DNA of 64,000 bases from Planococcus citri (lineage: Eukaryota; Arthropoda; Insecta; Hemiptera; Pseudococcidae): NCBI RefSeq assembly GCF_950023065.1, contig NC_088678.1:15242580-15306579 (forward strand), in the 5' to 3' direction. Shown here one piece after another: positions 34,480-46,804 of this stretch; the stretch's first letter is position 1, and each line of letters opens with the position of its first letter. A program made the translations under genes and the position numbers. The notes beneath the pieces were generated by a model. The model was not told the origin of the DNA. It saw nothing but the letters and a program-made list of their open reading frames with translations, and made no database searches.

Positions 34480-36250
34480 AAATTGCAACAAAGAACAATT
34501 TTTGACCAAAAATGACAATTTTTGACCAAAAATGACAATTTTTGACCTAAAATAACAATTTTTGACATAAAATGACAATTTTTGACCAAAAAAATGATGG
34601 CAAAAAATGAAAGTTTTTCAAAAAAAAATTATAAAAATAAAAACCACGTCCATTGACCAAAAATGACAAAAATAACATTTTTTGACCAAAAAATGACAAT
34701 ACTTGAAAAAAAAACTGCTAAATTGACAAATTTTTGACCAAGAATGGCAAAAATGTCAATTTTTGATTTAAAAAAATGCCTTACAGAAAATTTCAATTTT
34801 TTTCATACAAAATTACTATTTTTCACAAAAAAATGACAAAATTTCAACACTTAACAAAAAAAAAAAAAAATGACAAAAACGACAATGCATTGCAGAAACG
34901 ACAAATTTTGACATCAGAAAAAAAACACAAACATGAGAAATTTCTGACCAAGAAAAAAAATGACAGAAAAATGACAATTTTTGACCCAAAATAACGAATG
35001 ACAATTTTTGACAAAAAATGATGAATGACAATTTTTGACAAAAAAAATGAAGAAAGACAATTTTTGACAAAAAAGAAATGACAAAAGACAATTTTTGACA
35101 AAAAATGATGAAGGACAATTTTTGACACAAAATGATAAAAGACAATTTTTGACAAAAAATGATTGAAAACAATTTTTGACAAAAAATGATAAAAGACAAT
35201 TTTTGACAAAAAATGACAAAGGACAATTTTTGACAAAAAATGATAGAACACAATTTTTGACAAAAAATGATAGAACACAATTTTTGACAAAAAATGATAA
35301 AAGACAATTTTTGACAAAAAAATGACTATAATGACAATTTTTGACAAAAATGACAAAGGACAATTTTTGACAAAAAATGACAAAGGACAATTTTTGACAA
35401 AAAATGACTATAATGACAATTTTTGACAAAAATGACAAAGGACAATTTTTGACAAAAAATGACAAAGGACAATTTTTGACAAAAAAATGACTATAATGAC
35501 AATTTTTGACCAAAAAATGACTTTAATGACAATTTTTGACAAAAACGACTATAATGACAATTTTTGACAAAAAACGACTATAATGACAATTTTTGACAAA
35601 AAACTACTATAATGACAATTTTTGACAAAAAATGATGGGGAACAATCTTTGACAAAAAATGACAAAGAACAATTTTTGACAAAAAATGACAAAGGACAAT
35701 TACATATTTTTTACAAAAAATGACAAATGACAATTTTTGACAAAACATCACAAAAGTGGTAATTTTTGACCAAAAAAAATGACAAAATGTGAACACTTCA
35801 AGTTGAAAAAATGACAAAAACACATTTTTGGAAAAAAATGACAAAAGTACATTTTTGGAAAAAAATAACAAAAAGCACATTTTATCGACAAACAAATGAC
35901 AAAAATTATTAAAAAATTACGAAAATGGTGAGTTTTGATGCAGGGACAAGTAGGTATTCTTAACAAAAAATTATTGTATTTGACAAAAAGTGACTATTTT
36001 GAATGCAATTTGAAGTGGCGATTTTTTTTGAAGAGAATTGTCATTAACCATATATTATTGTGGTTTCAGGAATTCTTTTCTCAAAAATTGTGATGATTAT
36101 TTTTTTAGAAATAACCATTTGACAGAAAATGACAATCTTGACGAAAAGTTGTCATTTTTTGTTGAAGATTGGCCATTTTTGACAAAAGGAGGTGATTATA
36201 ATCAAAGAACGATTATTCTTGACGAAATCACTATGACAAAAAATTACAAT
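34480..36250. repeat. TGACAATTTTTGACAAAAA-type minisatellite array 2
   Basis: The best-ordered part, 34990-35710, has a unit of about 27 bp (GACAATTTTTGACAAAAAAT plus GACAAAG). Higher-order blocks are visible: ACTATAATGACAATTTTTG units recur at 35324, 35402, 35489 and 35547-35610. Units become degenerate after 35720. Minus-strand frames with nine-residue repeats follow from the 27-bp period and are not genes. Confidence 0.9.
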
Positions 36251-38600
36251 TTTTGAAGTCTGTTAGAAACGGTGAACTCTGTAGATACATTTATAGACTC
36301 AGCAGATATCATATAAATGATCTAAAATTTAGGTTCATATAATTTATTTAATTTTTAGAGGTTTAAACCCCTCTTTACCTGTGTTTTCTGAATGTTACTT
36401 AAGTAACAGATTGAATAAATATTACTACTACTGCTACTTGTGACAATTTTTGACAAAAATAACCATTTTGAAGAAACAACTATCATTTTTGACAAAAATT
36501 AGGATTTCTGGTGAGTAGAAAATGACCACTCTGTCGAGAAATTACAATTTTTGATGCTGTCGCAAATATTTTTGGCAGAGAATGAATATTTTGGACAAAA
36601 TTTCGTCGAACAGAAGTGCCTGTCAATTTTTGTCAAAAAATAAAAACGACCTATCTGACGAGAAGTAGATTTTTTCGATGCAAAGTGAACATCTTCTCTC
36701 CCCCCGCCCCACCCTTAAAAAATCAGAAATGGAACTCGCAAGAAGTGTAAGGATTTTTCGAGCCACCCTGTAAACTGTGCTTACGAGAGGGTGGGTACAA
36801 CACAAAGATACAATCGAAGAGCTATACTATAGTAATACGAGAGACTCGAAAATACATATATATATACGCGCTGTACGAGGGTTGATTACATTTTTAATGT
36901 GTAAAACACCAATCGAATCTGATTTACGGGCTCGTGTAATCTTATTTTCGAGCCGAAATAACGACGAATATAGAAAAAAGTACTCCCAAGTGACGTTTAA
37001 CGTTTTGCAACACCGAGCATGCATAATACGTTTTAACTATACATATACGTTTGTACACGTACGTAATAGTACATGTGCTCGTACCGTACGCTGTACATTT
37101 TTACCGAAACGAGTGATTTATGTGCTATTTTTCACGTCTCTTCAGCCTTGTTTCAGATGCTCGTCTATGATGAGGTGGTATTTGCGGGCGAAGGAAAGGG
37201 GTTAGGGTACCTCGCGTTAAATAAACGGTAGACATACTGCAGAATTACCATTGTCGTGTCATTGGCTCGTTAACAATAAGGTATTCCACCAACTGCATAG
37301 CGGATTGCGTATTGAGTAGTGAGGCGACTTTGATGCATTTAATTGTCAATTTGAGTAATTTTTCAAAAACAAAAAAAACTCCAAGCAGTCATTATCCTAG
37401 AGCAACGACTACACAGTACACAAGTTGGTAAAGTTTTCGCGAGGCTTTAGAGAACGAATTAATGCGACGTCGACGTCGTCGTCGCTATAAACATATAACA
37501 CGAAGCTCACTCTCAGACCAGAGAAGCAGGGAAACGAGGAGGCAATGGTGGCGTGAGATTTATTAGAATGTCTTATGGTAAAACCGATTTGAACGTTCCA
37601 TTGGGAGCAGGAGTATCGTATGGTGTAATATGTAACGCGTAGAAAAGGCAATAATGTTTATTTGTACCGAAATAAAGAGCTTTGTAAAGTTTAGGGGCGA
37701 CGTGGAGACGTATTTTTGTATATGCCACCACCGCCGCGCCGTTGTCGTGGTCGTATAGTCCTATCATATACTAACATTCGACGCGACCAACGCAGTTCAA
37801 AGATCGCATTAGTTAGCAGAAAACGGGATTTTTTTTCGAAGGCTCGCAGAGACCTACAGCCAATAAACAATACGATTTACGAGCCTTTGCGCCGATAAAA
37901 GATTTGCTGGCTGGGTCCCCTTCTCGCAAGCTGAGTTTGATTCGCTTATTTTGGGCAGATTGGTAGTCGTAATGTACCAGATAAAGTTCGATAGAGAGAT
38001 ATTTTTCACATCCAGAGTCTGTGTGGTTAGGTCGAATTGTGAAGATGATGATATCTGAACTATAGTAAGCTATGTTGAGCTAAAGGCGTTAAAATCTGAG
38101 CTTATACAAGAATTCCTGGGTGAAAATGACGAGCTAACTCTGCTGTTGTGTTTCTATGCTCAAAACTGACCTCAGATTCGACTTCAGCACCCAAGAAACC
38201 CTAACAAACGATATGTTGGACGATTTTTCATCATAAATCGGTATTTTCTCACCCCTTCTACCCACCTATCCCCTCTACTTTCCAATATCATCATAAAAAT
38301 AGATTGAAAATCAACTGTACACGATAATTAAAATCATAATTCTCCATTTCTCAATGGATTTTTTATCACAGGTGAGGAAAATATTGAATTTATAGAAGTT
38401 GGGAAATTTCAAGTGTGGGAGTAGGCGTATCCGTCTATCCCCTTCCCTTTTTTAAATTAAGTGTCTCAGAAAACAGAAAAATAAAATTTATGCGAATTCC
38501 AAACTCTAAAATATAGTCTTCTCGACTTGGAATGAGTAGTCACATCGTGAATTTGTAGGATCCATGTAATACGGAATGTAAAGTGGAGGGGGCATGGTGG
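36251..38600. other. Non-coding stretch, no gene supported
   Basis: Begins with decayed repeat units, then unique-looking sequence. A frame of 142 codons at 36777-37205 has no domain. Near 38195 there is a single CCTAACAAACGATATGT word that matches the tandem repeat at 49.5-50.3 kb. Confidence 0.45.
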
Positions 38601-38606
38601 GGGCTT

Positions 38607-39794
38607 ACAGTGGGCTGTGAGCACCCTCAAAACGCCTGTAATTCAAAAACTTACAATGAATCCTAAAACAATGGTGCAATAATATCCTCCCTTATGTTTT
38701 TGGGGTCGCAGAATACGAATTTGACAATATTTTTTTTGTAGGGGTGAGGGGTAGGGGGTGAAGGGGGTGAAAATTCAAAATTTGACAATCATGATGTGTG
38801 ATATGTCGAAATGTATGTTTTTGAGGGTGTAGATCACGAATCTGACATTATTTTTTTCGTTGGGGTGAATAGTGGGGGGGGTGAAGGGGGTGATAAAATC
38901 AAAATTGGACTATAATAATGTGTGATATGTCGAAATGTATGTTTTTGAGGGTGTAGATCACGAATCTGGCAATATTTTTTTCGTAGGGGTGAATGGTGGG
39001 GGATGAAGGGGGTGAAAACGGTGAAAAATTCAAAATTTGACCATAATGATGTGAGATATGTCAAAATGTACGTTTTCCAAGGTAATGGAAAGGTGAAGGG
39101 TGGGGGATGAAGAATTTTATGTTGGGGAGCCGTCAAAGTCCCAGTAAGAAAAAATTTGTAACATTTTGACAAAATTCACTATGATTTTTCACTACAATTG
39201 ACTGTGGAGGTCGTTGGGTCACTTTCGATCAAAAATTGCAATTGACATCTTGAAATACACTATCTCAAGTATTACCAGCCACTGGGATTTCCCGTGAGTC
39301 TACGTGAGAAAATTTTTTCTATTCCAATTTATGCAGCCAAGTAGGCAAAAAACGGAGTTTTAAGATGAATTTTATCTCTATAATCACTTTATAAAAACTA
39401 AAATCCAGTAAATTGATGAAAAGAACTTACTTTCAGTTGAATTATTCATACTTGGCACATTTCAACATATTACACATCATTATAGTAAAATTTTGAATTT
39501 TTCACCGTTTTTATCCCTTCATCCCCCACCATTCACCCCTACGAAAAAAATGTTGTCAGATTCGTGATCTACACCCTCAAAAACATACATTTCGACATAT
39601 CACACATCATTATTGTCAAATTTTGAATTTTTCACCCCCTTCACCCCTCACCCCTCACCCCTACAAAAAAATATTGTCAAATTCGTATTCTGGGACCCCA
39701 AAAACATAAGGGAGGATATTATTGCACCATTGTTTTAGGATTCATTGTAAGTTTTTGAATTACAGGCGTTTTGAGGGTGCTCACAGCCCACTGT
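38607..39794. mobile_element. Foldback DNA element, 1188 bp, with intact target duplication
   Basis: The ends ACAGTGGGCTGTGAGC and GCTCACAGCCCACTGT are perfect inverted repeats, and the arms pair over about 330 bp with near identity in the outer 100 bp. GGGGCTT flanks both sides (38600-38606 and 39795-39801). Each arm contains direct copies of a roughly 122-bp module (GTAGATCACGAATCTG ... GATATGTCGAAATGTATG): three in the left arm and two to three in the right. There is no coding capacity. The G-rich part (GGGGTGAAGGGGGTGA) lies on the plus strand of the left arm. The CAGTG start recalls hAT ends, but the duplication is 7 bp rather than 8. Confidence 0.9.
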
Positions 39795-39801
39795 GGGGCT
39801 T

Positions 39802-42600
39802 TGAGAGGGAAGGGGGAGTGAAACTCGACTTCTGCCTTCATGTATATCGATTGTATGGTTTTCGAGGTCGCTGAATTTGAATCCGACGTTATTTTTTCGA
39901 TTAAACGTCAATTTGTCGAAAATGAAGACACTGCTCGTGTATCATTTCGATGATAAGCTGACATCACCGTACATTATACATAGCAGCGCTTTTTCAGATG
40001 TCAAAATGCAAGAAATTTCCTTTTTTGCATTTTAATTTCACTTTCTAAGCGAAATACACGCGAAAAGCGCCGATGAAAACATCGTTTGTATACACGTGAG
40101 TATTCTTGCTCGTTATTCGAAATGTCGCGAGCGCGTGAAGAAAGAGCTCGCGCGTCTTGTAAACGCGACACGATGAGGTACAAGGTTATTTCCGGCACTG
40201 CGAAAAAAAGGGGGTAAAACTCGCTACTTTTTAAAAATATTGTAAAATAAGAATATAAGGAAAAATGACGTTTGAGGAAAATCGGTCGAAAGAGGGAGGG
40301 GGGGGGGGGTGAAATAAAATTCCAATCGCGATTCGAGTCGAACACCATTACACACAGTCCAATCGAACGACTGCATCGAAATGTACTTTCATTGTTACAC
40401 GGCTGTATGGTACGAAAAGAAAAAAAAAGGGTTAGAAAACGACGTCTTTGCCGACTCACAGCTGAGATGGAAGGAAGACGTGGGGTGGTGTAAAGTCGTA
40501 TTTACATACAATAACTAAAAAGGATCGCGAGACGCGAACAAGAAAAGAAGACGATGGCAACAGGCGCAACCGAACTAGCGAAAGATGCTGGTAACATTAT
40601 CGATGTGAAAATACCAAGATAGGTTTTCTTTCGTCGTGTGTGTATGTGTGTGTTTGGTTCCCCAAATGGGAACATCATAGCGCCTTCGTTCGCGCCAACT
40701 TAGCGTGCTCGCAAAGCTGTCAAAACTACAAACCAACTCATTACTGGAAACGATATGGAAAAATATTCGCACTTTGAAAAGAAGAAAAAAAAAGTAAACG
40801 AACAACGGTTCGGGGGGGCTAGGGAGTAGGGGTGGATTTCTATGTCGTCGTGCGAGAAAACCAAGTTCCAAGTTGTTTCGAAGAATAACGTATAGAATAA
40901 GGGGGAGAAAAATTCGAGCAAACGTTTCGCGCGCCTCGGTCGCCTCGACGCTTAATAAAAGCTAAGAGCTTTGTTATAGAAAATACAACATATAACTCGG
41001 CGTATCGAGAAATTGGAAATTTTTTTTTATTTTCACGCGCGAACGTGCGTTTCATAAAAATTGCGCCGAATAAAAGAAGGAAAAAGTTATCGAAGAATTG
41101 CTAGTAGTTTTTCGGCGACGGAAACGTTCGATGAGGGAAGGAAAACTAGCTCTAATTCAATAATACGACTCGACCGACGACGGTTTTTGAAAAACCATCG
41201 TCGCGTTTTATCGCCAGCACTATAGACGAACGAATTGAACAAGTATACTTTTTGATTTTACAAGTAAAATTACCAGAATTTCGTGAGCAGAGGGTGGAAA
41301 ATCTATTTATCCATTTTTCAGAATTGTTTTTCCATTTTGATAAACAGCTCGGCTCTGACCATAAGCACCAAAAAAAACCAGGTCATACGATCTGGTCGCG
41401 AGTTCGCCAGACCAAAACCACGAGTATAAGACGCACGACCGATTCGGCGTTATTTTCGCGTCCAAACTATCGGTCAAAACAGCCTAGCCGCATCTCTGAG
41501 AGAGAAAAAAATCACGATGAAGAAAAAAATCAAACAAAAAACTTGGAGCATCATTTGCGGAAACTTGAAAGCCGCGAGAGGCGGAATTCTATCGTCGTCG
41601 GATGGCGAAAACAACACACTCAGACGAAGAATGCGATTTAATACGCTGCGAGCTGTCGAAGCGTTTCATTCCTGAGATGCGGTTTTTCTTTCTCTCTCTG
41701 TCTTTCTCATTTTCTCTGTGCTGTACATCGAGCCCACATACTATTTCAATGGAAGCCTATTTCGACAAAACTAACCATCGTAGATGCCTTCTCACTCTAT
41801 CTCTCTCTTCTTAACCCTTTTTTTCCTTCACTCAACTGTGCTGTACTTCGTACTTTTGACGACTACGACGTCGACGTCGTGTTGTGTGTACGATTTTCAC
41901 TGCTGAAAACTCTACGCTGTGCTATGTACCTACATTAAAAACGCGCGGGAACTTTTGCAAAGGTTTTGCAACCTATGTCGTGTTTCACGGTGATATACCG
42001 TAATGCGAGTACGAGAACGAGTATACGAGTATATATCGAAAAGCTTTCAATTCTACATGGTTTTTACGTTTTACCAACGTGTAATTTTTTCTTCTTCGTT
42101 TTACATATACGGTATAACAATGGTATATAGGTAGAGGTACCTATTTTAGTACTTCGATGCTGGATGAATTCGCTGTACTGCCCTCCCCCCCCCCCGTCTT
42201 ATCCACCTAAGCAGCCATTCTTCTTGCACATTTACTTGTAATGGAGAGAAAAAGTTCGATACTATAGTCTTAATTCCAGCTCTATTTTTCCCATTCGGAA
42301 TAATTTTATTTGAGTTGAAAGTTTCTTAAATTCTGTATAGTACATGTTTCAGATTTTAAATTCGTTATTGTCGAGACTTTGCTAGTTTCTTTTTAGTCGA
42401 CTTTATGCATTACTTCTCTATTGTAATGTGTTCGAGAAGAAAATACAAGGCGTATTACGAGATATATTGACTTATTCGGGTACTAAAGTTGAAAATGGAA
42501 CTTCTCATTTTAAAACGGAGGGAGGGGGTGCAGTTTGAGAAGATAATTTAGTAAATGAAAGAATCGTGAGAATAGACACTGTTTGTGGAAAAAAAATAAT
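39802..42600. other. Non-coding stretch, no gene supported
   Basis: Unique-looking sequence with relatively many CG words, a G run near 40298-40309 and a C run near 42183-42195. Frames of up to 152 codons on both strands lack domains and splice support. Confidence 0.45.
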
Positions 42601-42611
42601 GATGGAAATTT

Positions 42612-43170
42612 CGATGGCTTGGTTTAAAAAACACGTAAGTCCAGGTTTTTCGAAAATGCTTTTTTTGTGGTTTCTTTAGTAAAAAAAAACGAGGAATCTG
42701 AATATAAAAACCTCGTAAGTCGAAAATGCACCCTAGCGCTGTAATCGGCGATAATCTAAGATTGAAAAACGCGTAAGTCCGACATACGAGATTTCTATAA
42801 TAAATGAAAAATACGTAAGTCCGACTTACGAGGTTTCTATTATAAAAACCACGTAACTACAAGAATTTCATCAATTTTAAATTTGAAAACCTCGTAAGTC
42901 CTCATTAAAAACCACGTAAGTCCATTGTAAGTATGATGAAAACCTCCTATCTTGTCTTTAGAAACCTCATATGTCCTTTCAATGCGCTTAATTAACTACT
43001 TATAATTGATCAACCTATAAAATATCATCAGACCATACCATTAAGACCCCTAAAATATAATAATGCAATCTAAAACGGCAAATAACAACATCTGAATGAT
43101 TTAAACGTTTTTTTGCTCTCCTGAAAAATTTACCGTTTTGGACTTACGTGTTATTTAAACCAAGCCATCG
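42612..43170. mobile_element. MITE with CGATGGCTTGG ends and repeated GTAAGT words
   Basis: CGATGGCTTGGTTTAAA at the left is inverted at the right (TTTAAACCAAGCCATCG); both terminal repeats continue into ACACGTAAGTCC. ATTT flanks each side, a possible short duplication. Inside, variants of AAAACCTCGTAAGTCC recur about eight times in 300 bp, with some inverted copies. No coding frame is present. Confidence 0.75.
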
Positions 43171-43578
43171 ATTTTTTTTTCGTTTTTTCCACTCCGACCG
43201 CCTAAAGTTGTCACCTGGTGTGAGAAAAATTACGCAGGCATGAAATCCACTATTTAATGTTTTTTTAGTGACTTTAGTGACTGAAAAATAGTGAAAAAGT
43301 GACCAGAAATTTGAGAAAAAGTGACCAAAATTTTGAGAAACGAGAGCAAAGTTTACCTATATTTTTATGTTACAGTCGGGGAGCCCGCATAAGGATCTAT
43401 TGCAACCCCCCCCCCCCCCCCACACCCGTCAATTCTCCGGGACTACTTTCTTATTAAAGGGGGAGTCCTAAGGAACATTTCTAGCCCTTGTCCTCAATAA
43501 AAAGTGGCACTACTTACAAAATGGCGGACATTTTGATTAACAGGTCAACCAAAATCGCAGATTTTGCGTTCCAACATA

Positions 43579-44042
43579 ATCTATCTTCACCCAAAGCACA
43601 TTTAAGAAATGGCAAAACTTTTGGTCCCTCCAAACCACAAACAAGCTCTTTCAACATAAAAAATTAGTCCATCCTTGGAAAAACCTCTCCCACTTAAACA
43701 GACTTGAAGAAATCATTATAACCAGACTGAGAATTGGCCACACAAAAATCACACATAATCACCTCTATGAAAAGGCCCCAAAACCCACATGTCAATTCTG
43801 CCTCTCATAGAACTTATATCTGTCCAACACTTACTATTTCAATGTCCCTCCTTACATCAGCACAGACTATCCCTACAAATAGATGAAAGATCCCTATTCA
43901 TACCAGACGACCCTTCCGAAATTAAAAAATTCTTAGACCTAATTAAAAAACTTGACCTTACCAACTCGATTTAAATCTCATACGACGGGTGTAATAATCA
44001 AGTAATTACAAACACCCAAAAAAAAAAAAAAAAAAAAAAAAA
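43579..44042 (+). pseudogene. 3' fragment of a jockey-like LINE, frameshifted, with poly-A tail
   Basis: The plus strand encodes residues RLEEIIITRLRIGHTKITH and then CQFC, matching the jockey ORF2 end (RLRIGHTxxTH ... C-x2-C). The knuckle's second half (VQHLLFQC) is in another frame, so a frameshift lies near 43800. A hairpin GGGTGT...ACACCC at 43987-44017 precedes a 25-base A run (44018-44042). Both agree with a 5'-truncated insertion. AACATA at the presumed left border and after the A run is a possible target duplication. This differs in sequence from the LINE at 32 kb. Confidence 0.75.
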
Positions 44043-44279
44043 CATAGGACTTGCACGAATTTCTTCAAGCCGTACAGAGCTAGATCGAAAGATTAGGCAA
44101 AAATTCATCACCTGTCAAAATTTCAGGTGCTAAAGTGCCTTTTTCGATTTTTGGTGAATTTTTGAAAATCAAATTTGGGCCAAGAGTGAGGGAAAAATCA
44201 AGATTTTACCAAATTGACCAAGAACGCTGAAATTTGGGATATACCCTGTTTTCGACGCGACAAATCGATTGGAAACTGT

Positions 44280-44990
44280 TTCAACCCACTTTGAGCAGTT
44301 GTGGAGCCTCCAGCAGATTTTTGAAACTCGAAATTTCCCAAAATTTCATCAAGTGGAGTTGGAAAGCCGAAATTAATTCTGCAAACTAATTTCAATACGC
44401 TACGAAGTCGACTGCAGGTAGATTTCAAGTCATTTTGGAGCCTACAGTGACTTTTTGAAAATTACTGGAGCCTCCAGTAGATTTTTAAAAATCGTAATTT
44501 CCCAAAATTTCATCAAGTGGAGTTGGAAAGCCGAAATTAATTCTGCAAACTAATTTCAATACGCTACGAAGTTGACTGCTGGTGGGTTTAAAGCCGTTTT
44601 GGAGCCTACAGTGACTTTTTGAAAATTACTGGAGCCTCCAGTAGATTTTTGAAACTCGAAATTTCCCAAAATTTCATCAAATGAAGATGGAAAGCCGAAA
44701 TTCATTCCGAAAACTAATTTCTATCCGCCACAAAGTCGACTGCAGATGGACTTCAAGTCGTTTTGGAGCCTTCCAGCGACTTTTTGACAGTTATTAGAGC
44801 CTCCAGTAGATTGTTGAAACTTAATTTTTTCAAAAATTTCATCAAATGGAGCTGGAAAGCCAAAATTTATTCTATAAACTAATTTCAATATGCTTCGAAG
44901 TCGACCGCTGGTGGGTTTAAAGTCGTTTTGGAGCCTCCAGCGACTTTTTGGAAGGTTGTATGGCGTTTTTTGGAAAATTTAAATTTTCAA
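44280..44990. repeat. Tandem modules of about 178 bp inside the foldback
   Basis: Four direct copies of a module containing CTGGAGCCTCCAGTAGATTT, CCCAAAATTTCATCAA and GGAAAGCCGAAATTAATTC are visible starting near 44290, 44465, 44640 and 44810. Similarity falls toward the last copy. The palindromic word CTGGAGCCTCCAG lies in each. Confidence 0.75.
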
Positions 44991-45629
44991 AAAGTAGCTG
45001 GAAGCTTCAAAATCATTTGAGACCACCATGCAGTCGACTTCATATCGTATTGAAATTAGTTTGCGAAGTAAATTTCAGCTTGCTAACTCAATTTGATAAA
45101 ATGTTGTGGGAATTTCAAGTTTCCAAAATCTGGTGACTCCAGTAATTTTTAAAAAGTCACTGGAGGCTCCAAAACGACTTGAAATCCACCTGCAGTCGAC
45201 TTCGTAGCGTATTGAAATTAGTTCGCAGAATGAATTTCGGCTTTCCAACTCCACTTGATGAAATTTTGGGAAATTTCGAGTTTCAAAAATCAGCTGGAGG
45301 CTCCACAACTGCTCAAAATGGGTTGAAACAGTTTCCAATCGATTTGTCGTGTCGAAAATAGGGTATATCCCAAATTTCAGCTTTCTTAGTCAATTTGGTA
45401 AAATTTTGGTTTTTTCCCTTATTTTTGGGCTAAATTTGATTTTCAAAAATTCACCAAAAATCGAAAAACGCACTTCAGCACTTGAAATTTTGACAGGTGA
45501 TGAATTTTTGCCTGATCTTTCGATCTACCTTTGAACGCGACGAAATAATGACAAAAAAGTGACTTGCAAGTAAAATAGTAACTAAGTCACTTTTTAAGTG
45601 ACCGAATTTCATGTCTGATTACGCCATGA

Positions 45630-46800
45630 AAATTCGAAAAATCGAAAATTTCACATTTTTTTGCGTATAATCCTTAGATTTGGTCCATTTTCACCAAAAA
45701 TACCGTTAAATATTTTTGACTTCTCTACATGATAAAAAGCAAAACTTGTCCCCTTCCCCCAAAAAAATGTTAAAATGAATATTTTTTTTACTTTTTTTTT
45801 TCAATTTTAATCCATATATTTGGTCTATCTTCATCAGAAAAGCACAATTTTAATGTTTTCGATTTGCTCTCTCCCCCTCCCCCCATCACCACGATGAAAA
45901 AGTGGAACTTGGTCCTCCCCTGAGTTTCAAAGAATAATTTGAGTTGTTGAAAGATTAATTTCACAGTCTTGAGTTACCTCGATTTTTCATTTTTTTTCTT
46001 TTTCAATATTTTTCCAATTTGGAGGCTTCATACAAGACGCCCATTTTTATTCCAATTCTTTGTTGGATTCTCAAATGATGTTAGGTCTCTTGTATGGAAC
46101 CCTTCTCCAATTATTTTGAAAAAAAAAATGAAAAATTGATTTCTGTCCCTGAGAAGAAAGTTACCTATTTAAAAATAATCCCCCCTGAAAGCAAAAATTT
46201 TCCAAAATTTTTCCAGATAGGTACCTACTACCTATCAATTTTTTATTTTTATTTTTTTTTGTTTATTTTTTCCACTTTGAGATTTTTTTAAAAGGGAATC
46301 AACATGATTATTTTGGAGACTGAGGGAAAACTTTCTTTGAACTTGTGCTTATGTATGTAGAAAGATTCTGTCCATAAATGAAATTCTACAGAAATCAATT
46401 TTTTATCTTTTCCCCAAAAATTGGAGAAGGGTTCCATACAAGAGACCCAACATCATTTGGGAATCCAACGAAGAATTTTCCTTGAAAAGAGGGTTATGTA
46501 GAACAATTCTAATGCGGAAATGAAATATTCTAAAGAAATTTCCCTAATTTTGATTTATTCTCATTTAAAAAAATTTGCATACTTCAATTTTTGATTTTTT
46601 TCAATTTTGGAAGCTCCAATGCTCAATATAATCAGGAGATCTGCATTGTTCGGAGGACCGAGGAGAATTTTTCACTAAAAGGGGAAGAATTGTGGCACAA
46701 GTTTTTTACAGACTTTGATTATTATCATTTTCTTTTTTTTTTGTTGTTGTTTCAAACTTTGGTGGGGCTTTGTTCATGAAAACCAAAATCTGGGGGGGGG
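45630..46800. other. Low-complexity region with a small inverted repeat
   Basis: Arms at about 46058-46112 and 46420-46473 are inverted copies over about 54 bp (AGGTCTCTTGTATGGAACCC and complement), enclosing about 300 bp. T-rich sequence and a G run at 46792-46804 surround them. No coding frame is credible. Confidence 0.5.
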
Positions 46801-46804
46801 GGGG

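Larger units (their letters stand above)
31399..36770. mobile_element. Possible large CAGGGTGG-ended element enclosing a LINE and an array
   Basis: CAGGGTGG at 31399-31406 preceded by TA, and CCACCCTG at 36763-36770 followed by TA, form a short inverted pair with a TA duplication. Inside lie degenerate TGACATTTT-type repeats, the jockey-like LINE and the second large array. The ends are only 8 bp, so they may pair by chance; the resemblance to the CAGGGTGTC elements is what makes the idea worth stating. Confidence 0.3.
43231..45623. mobile_element. Large foldback element, about 2.4 kb, carrying a LINE fragment
   Basis: The inner arms 44079-44470 and 45140-45529 are clear inverted copies (for example GGCAAAAATTCATCACCTGT against its complement). 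The outer ends also pair loosely: TTACGCAGGCATGAAAT at 43230 with ATTTCATGTCTGATTACG at 45606, each followed inward by AGTGACTT/AAGTCACT words. The jockey fragment at 43579-44042 interrupts the left side. Whether outer and inner repeats belong to one element is inferred. Confidence 0.6.

Noticed and set aside
34816..35513. Minus-strand frames of 163-199 codons with nine-residue repeats
   Set aside because: Product of the 27-bp array unit; all three minus frames are open in turn.
36777..37205. Plus-strand frame of 142 codons
   Set aside because: No recognisable domain, no splice partners, arginine and tyrosine excess typical of chance frames in TACG-rich sequence.
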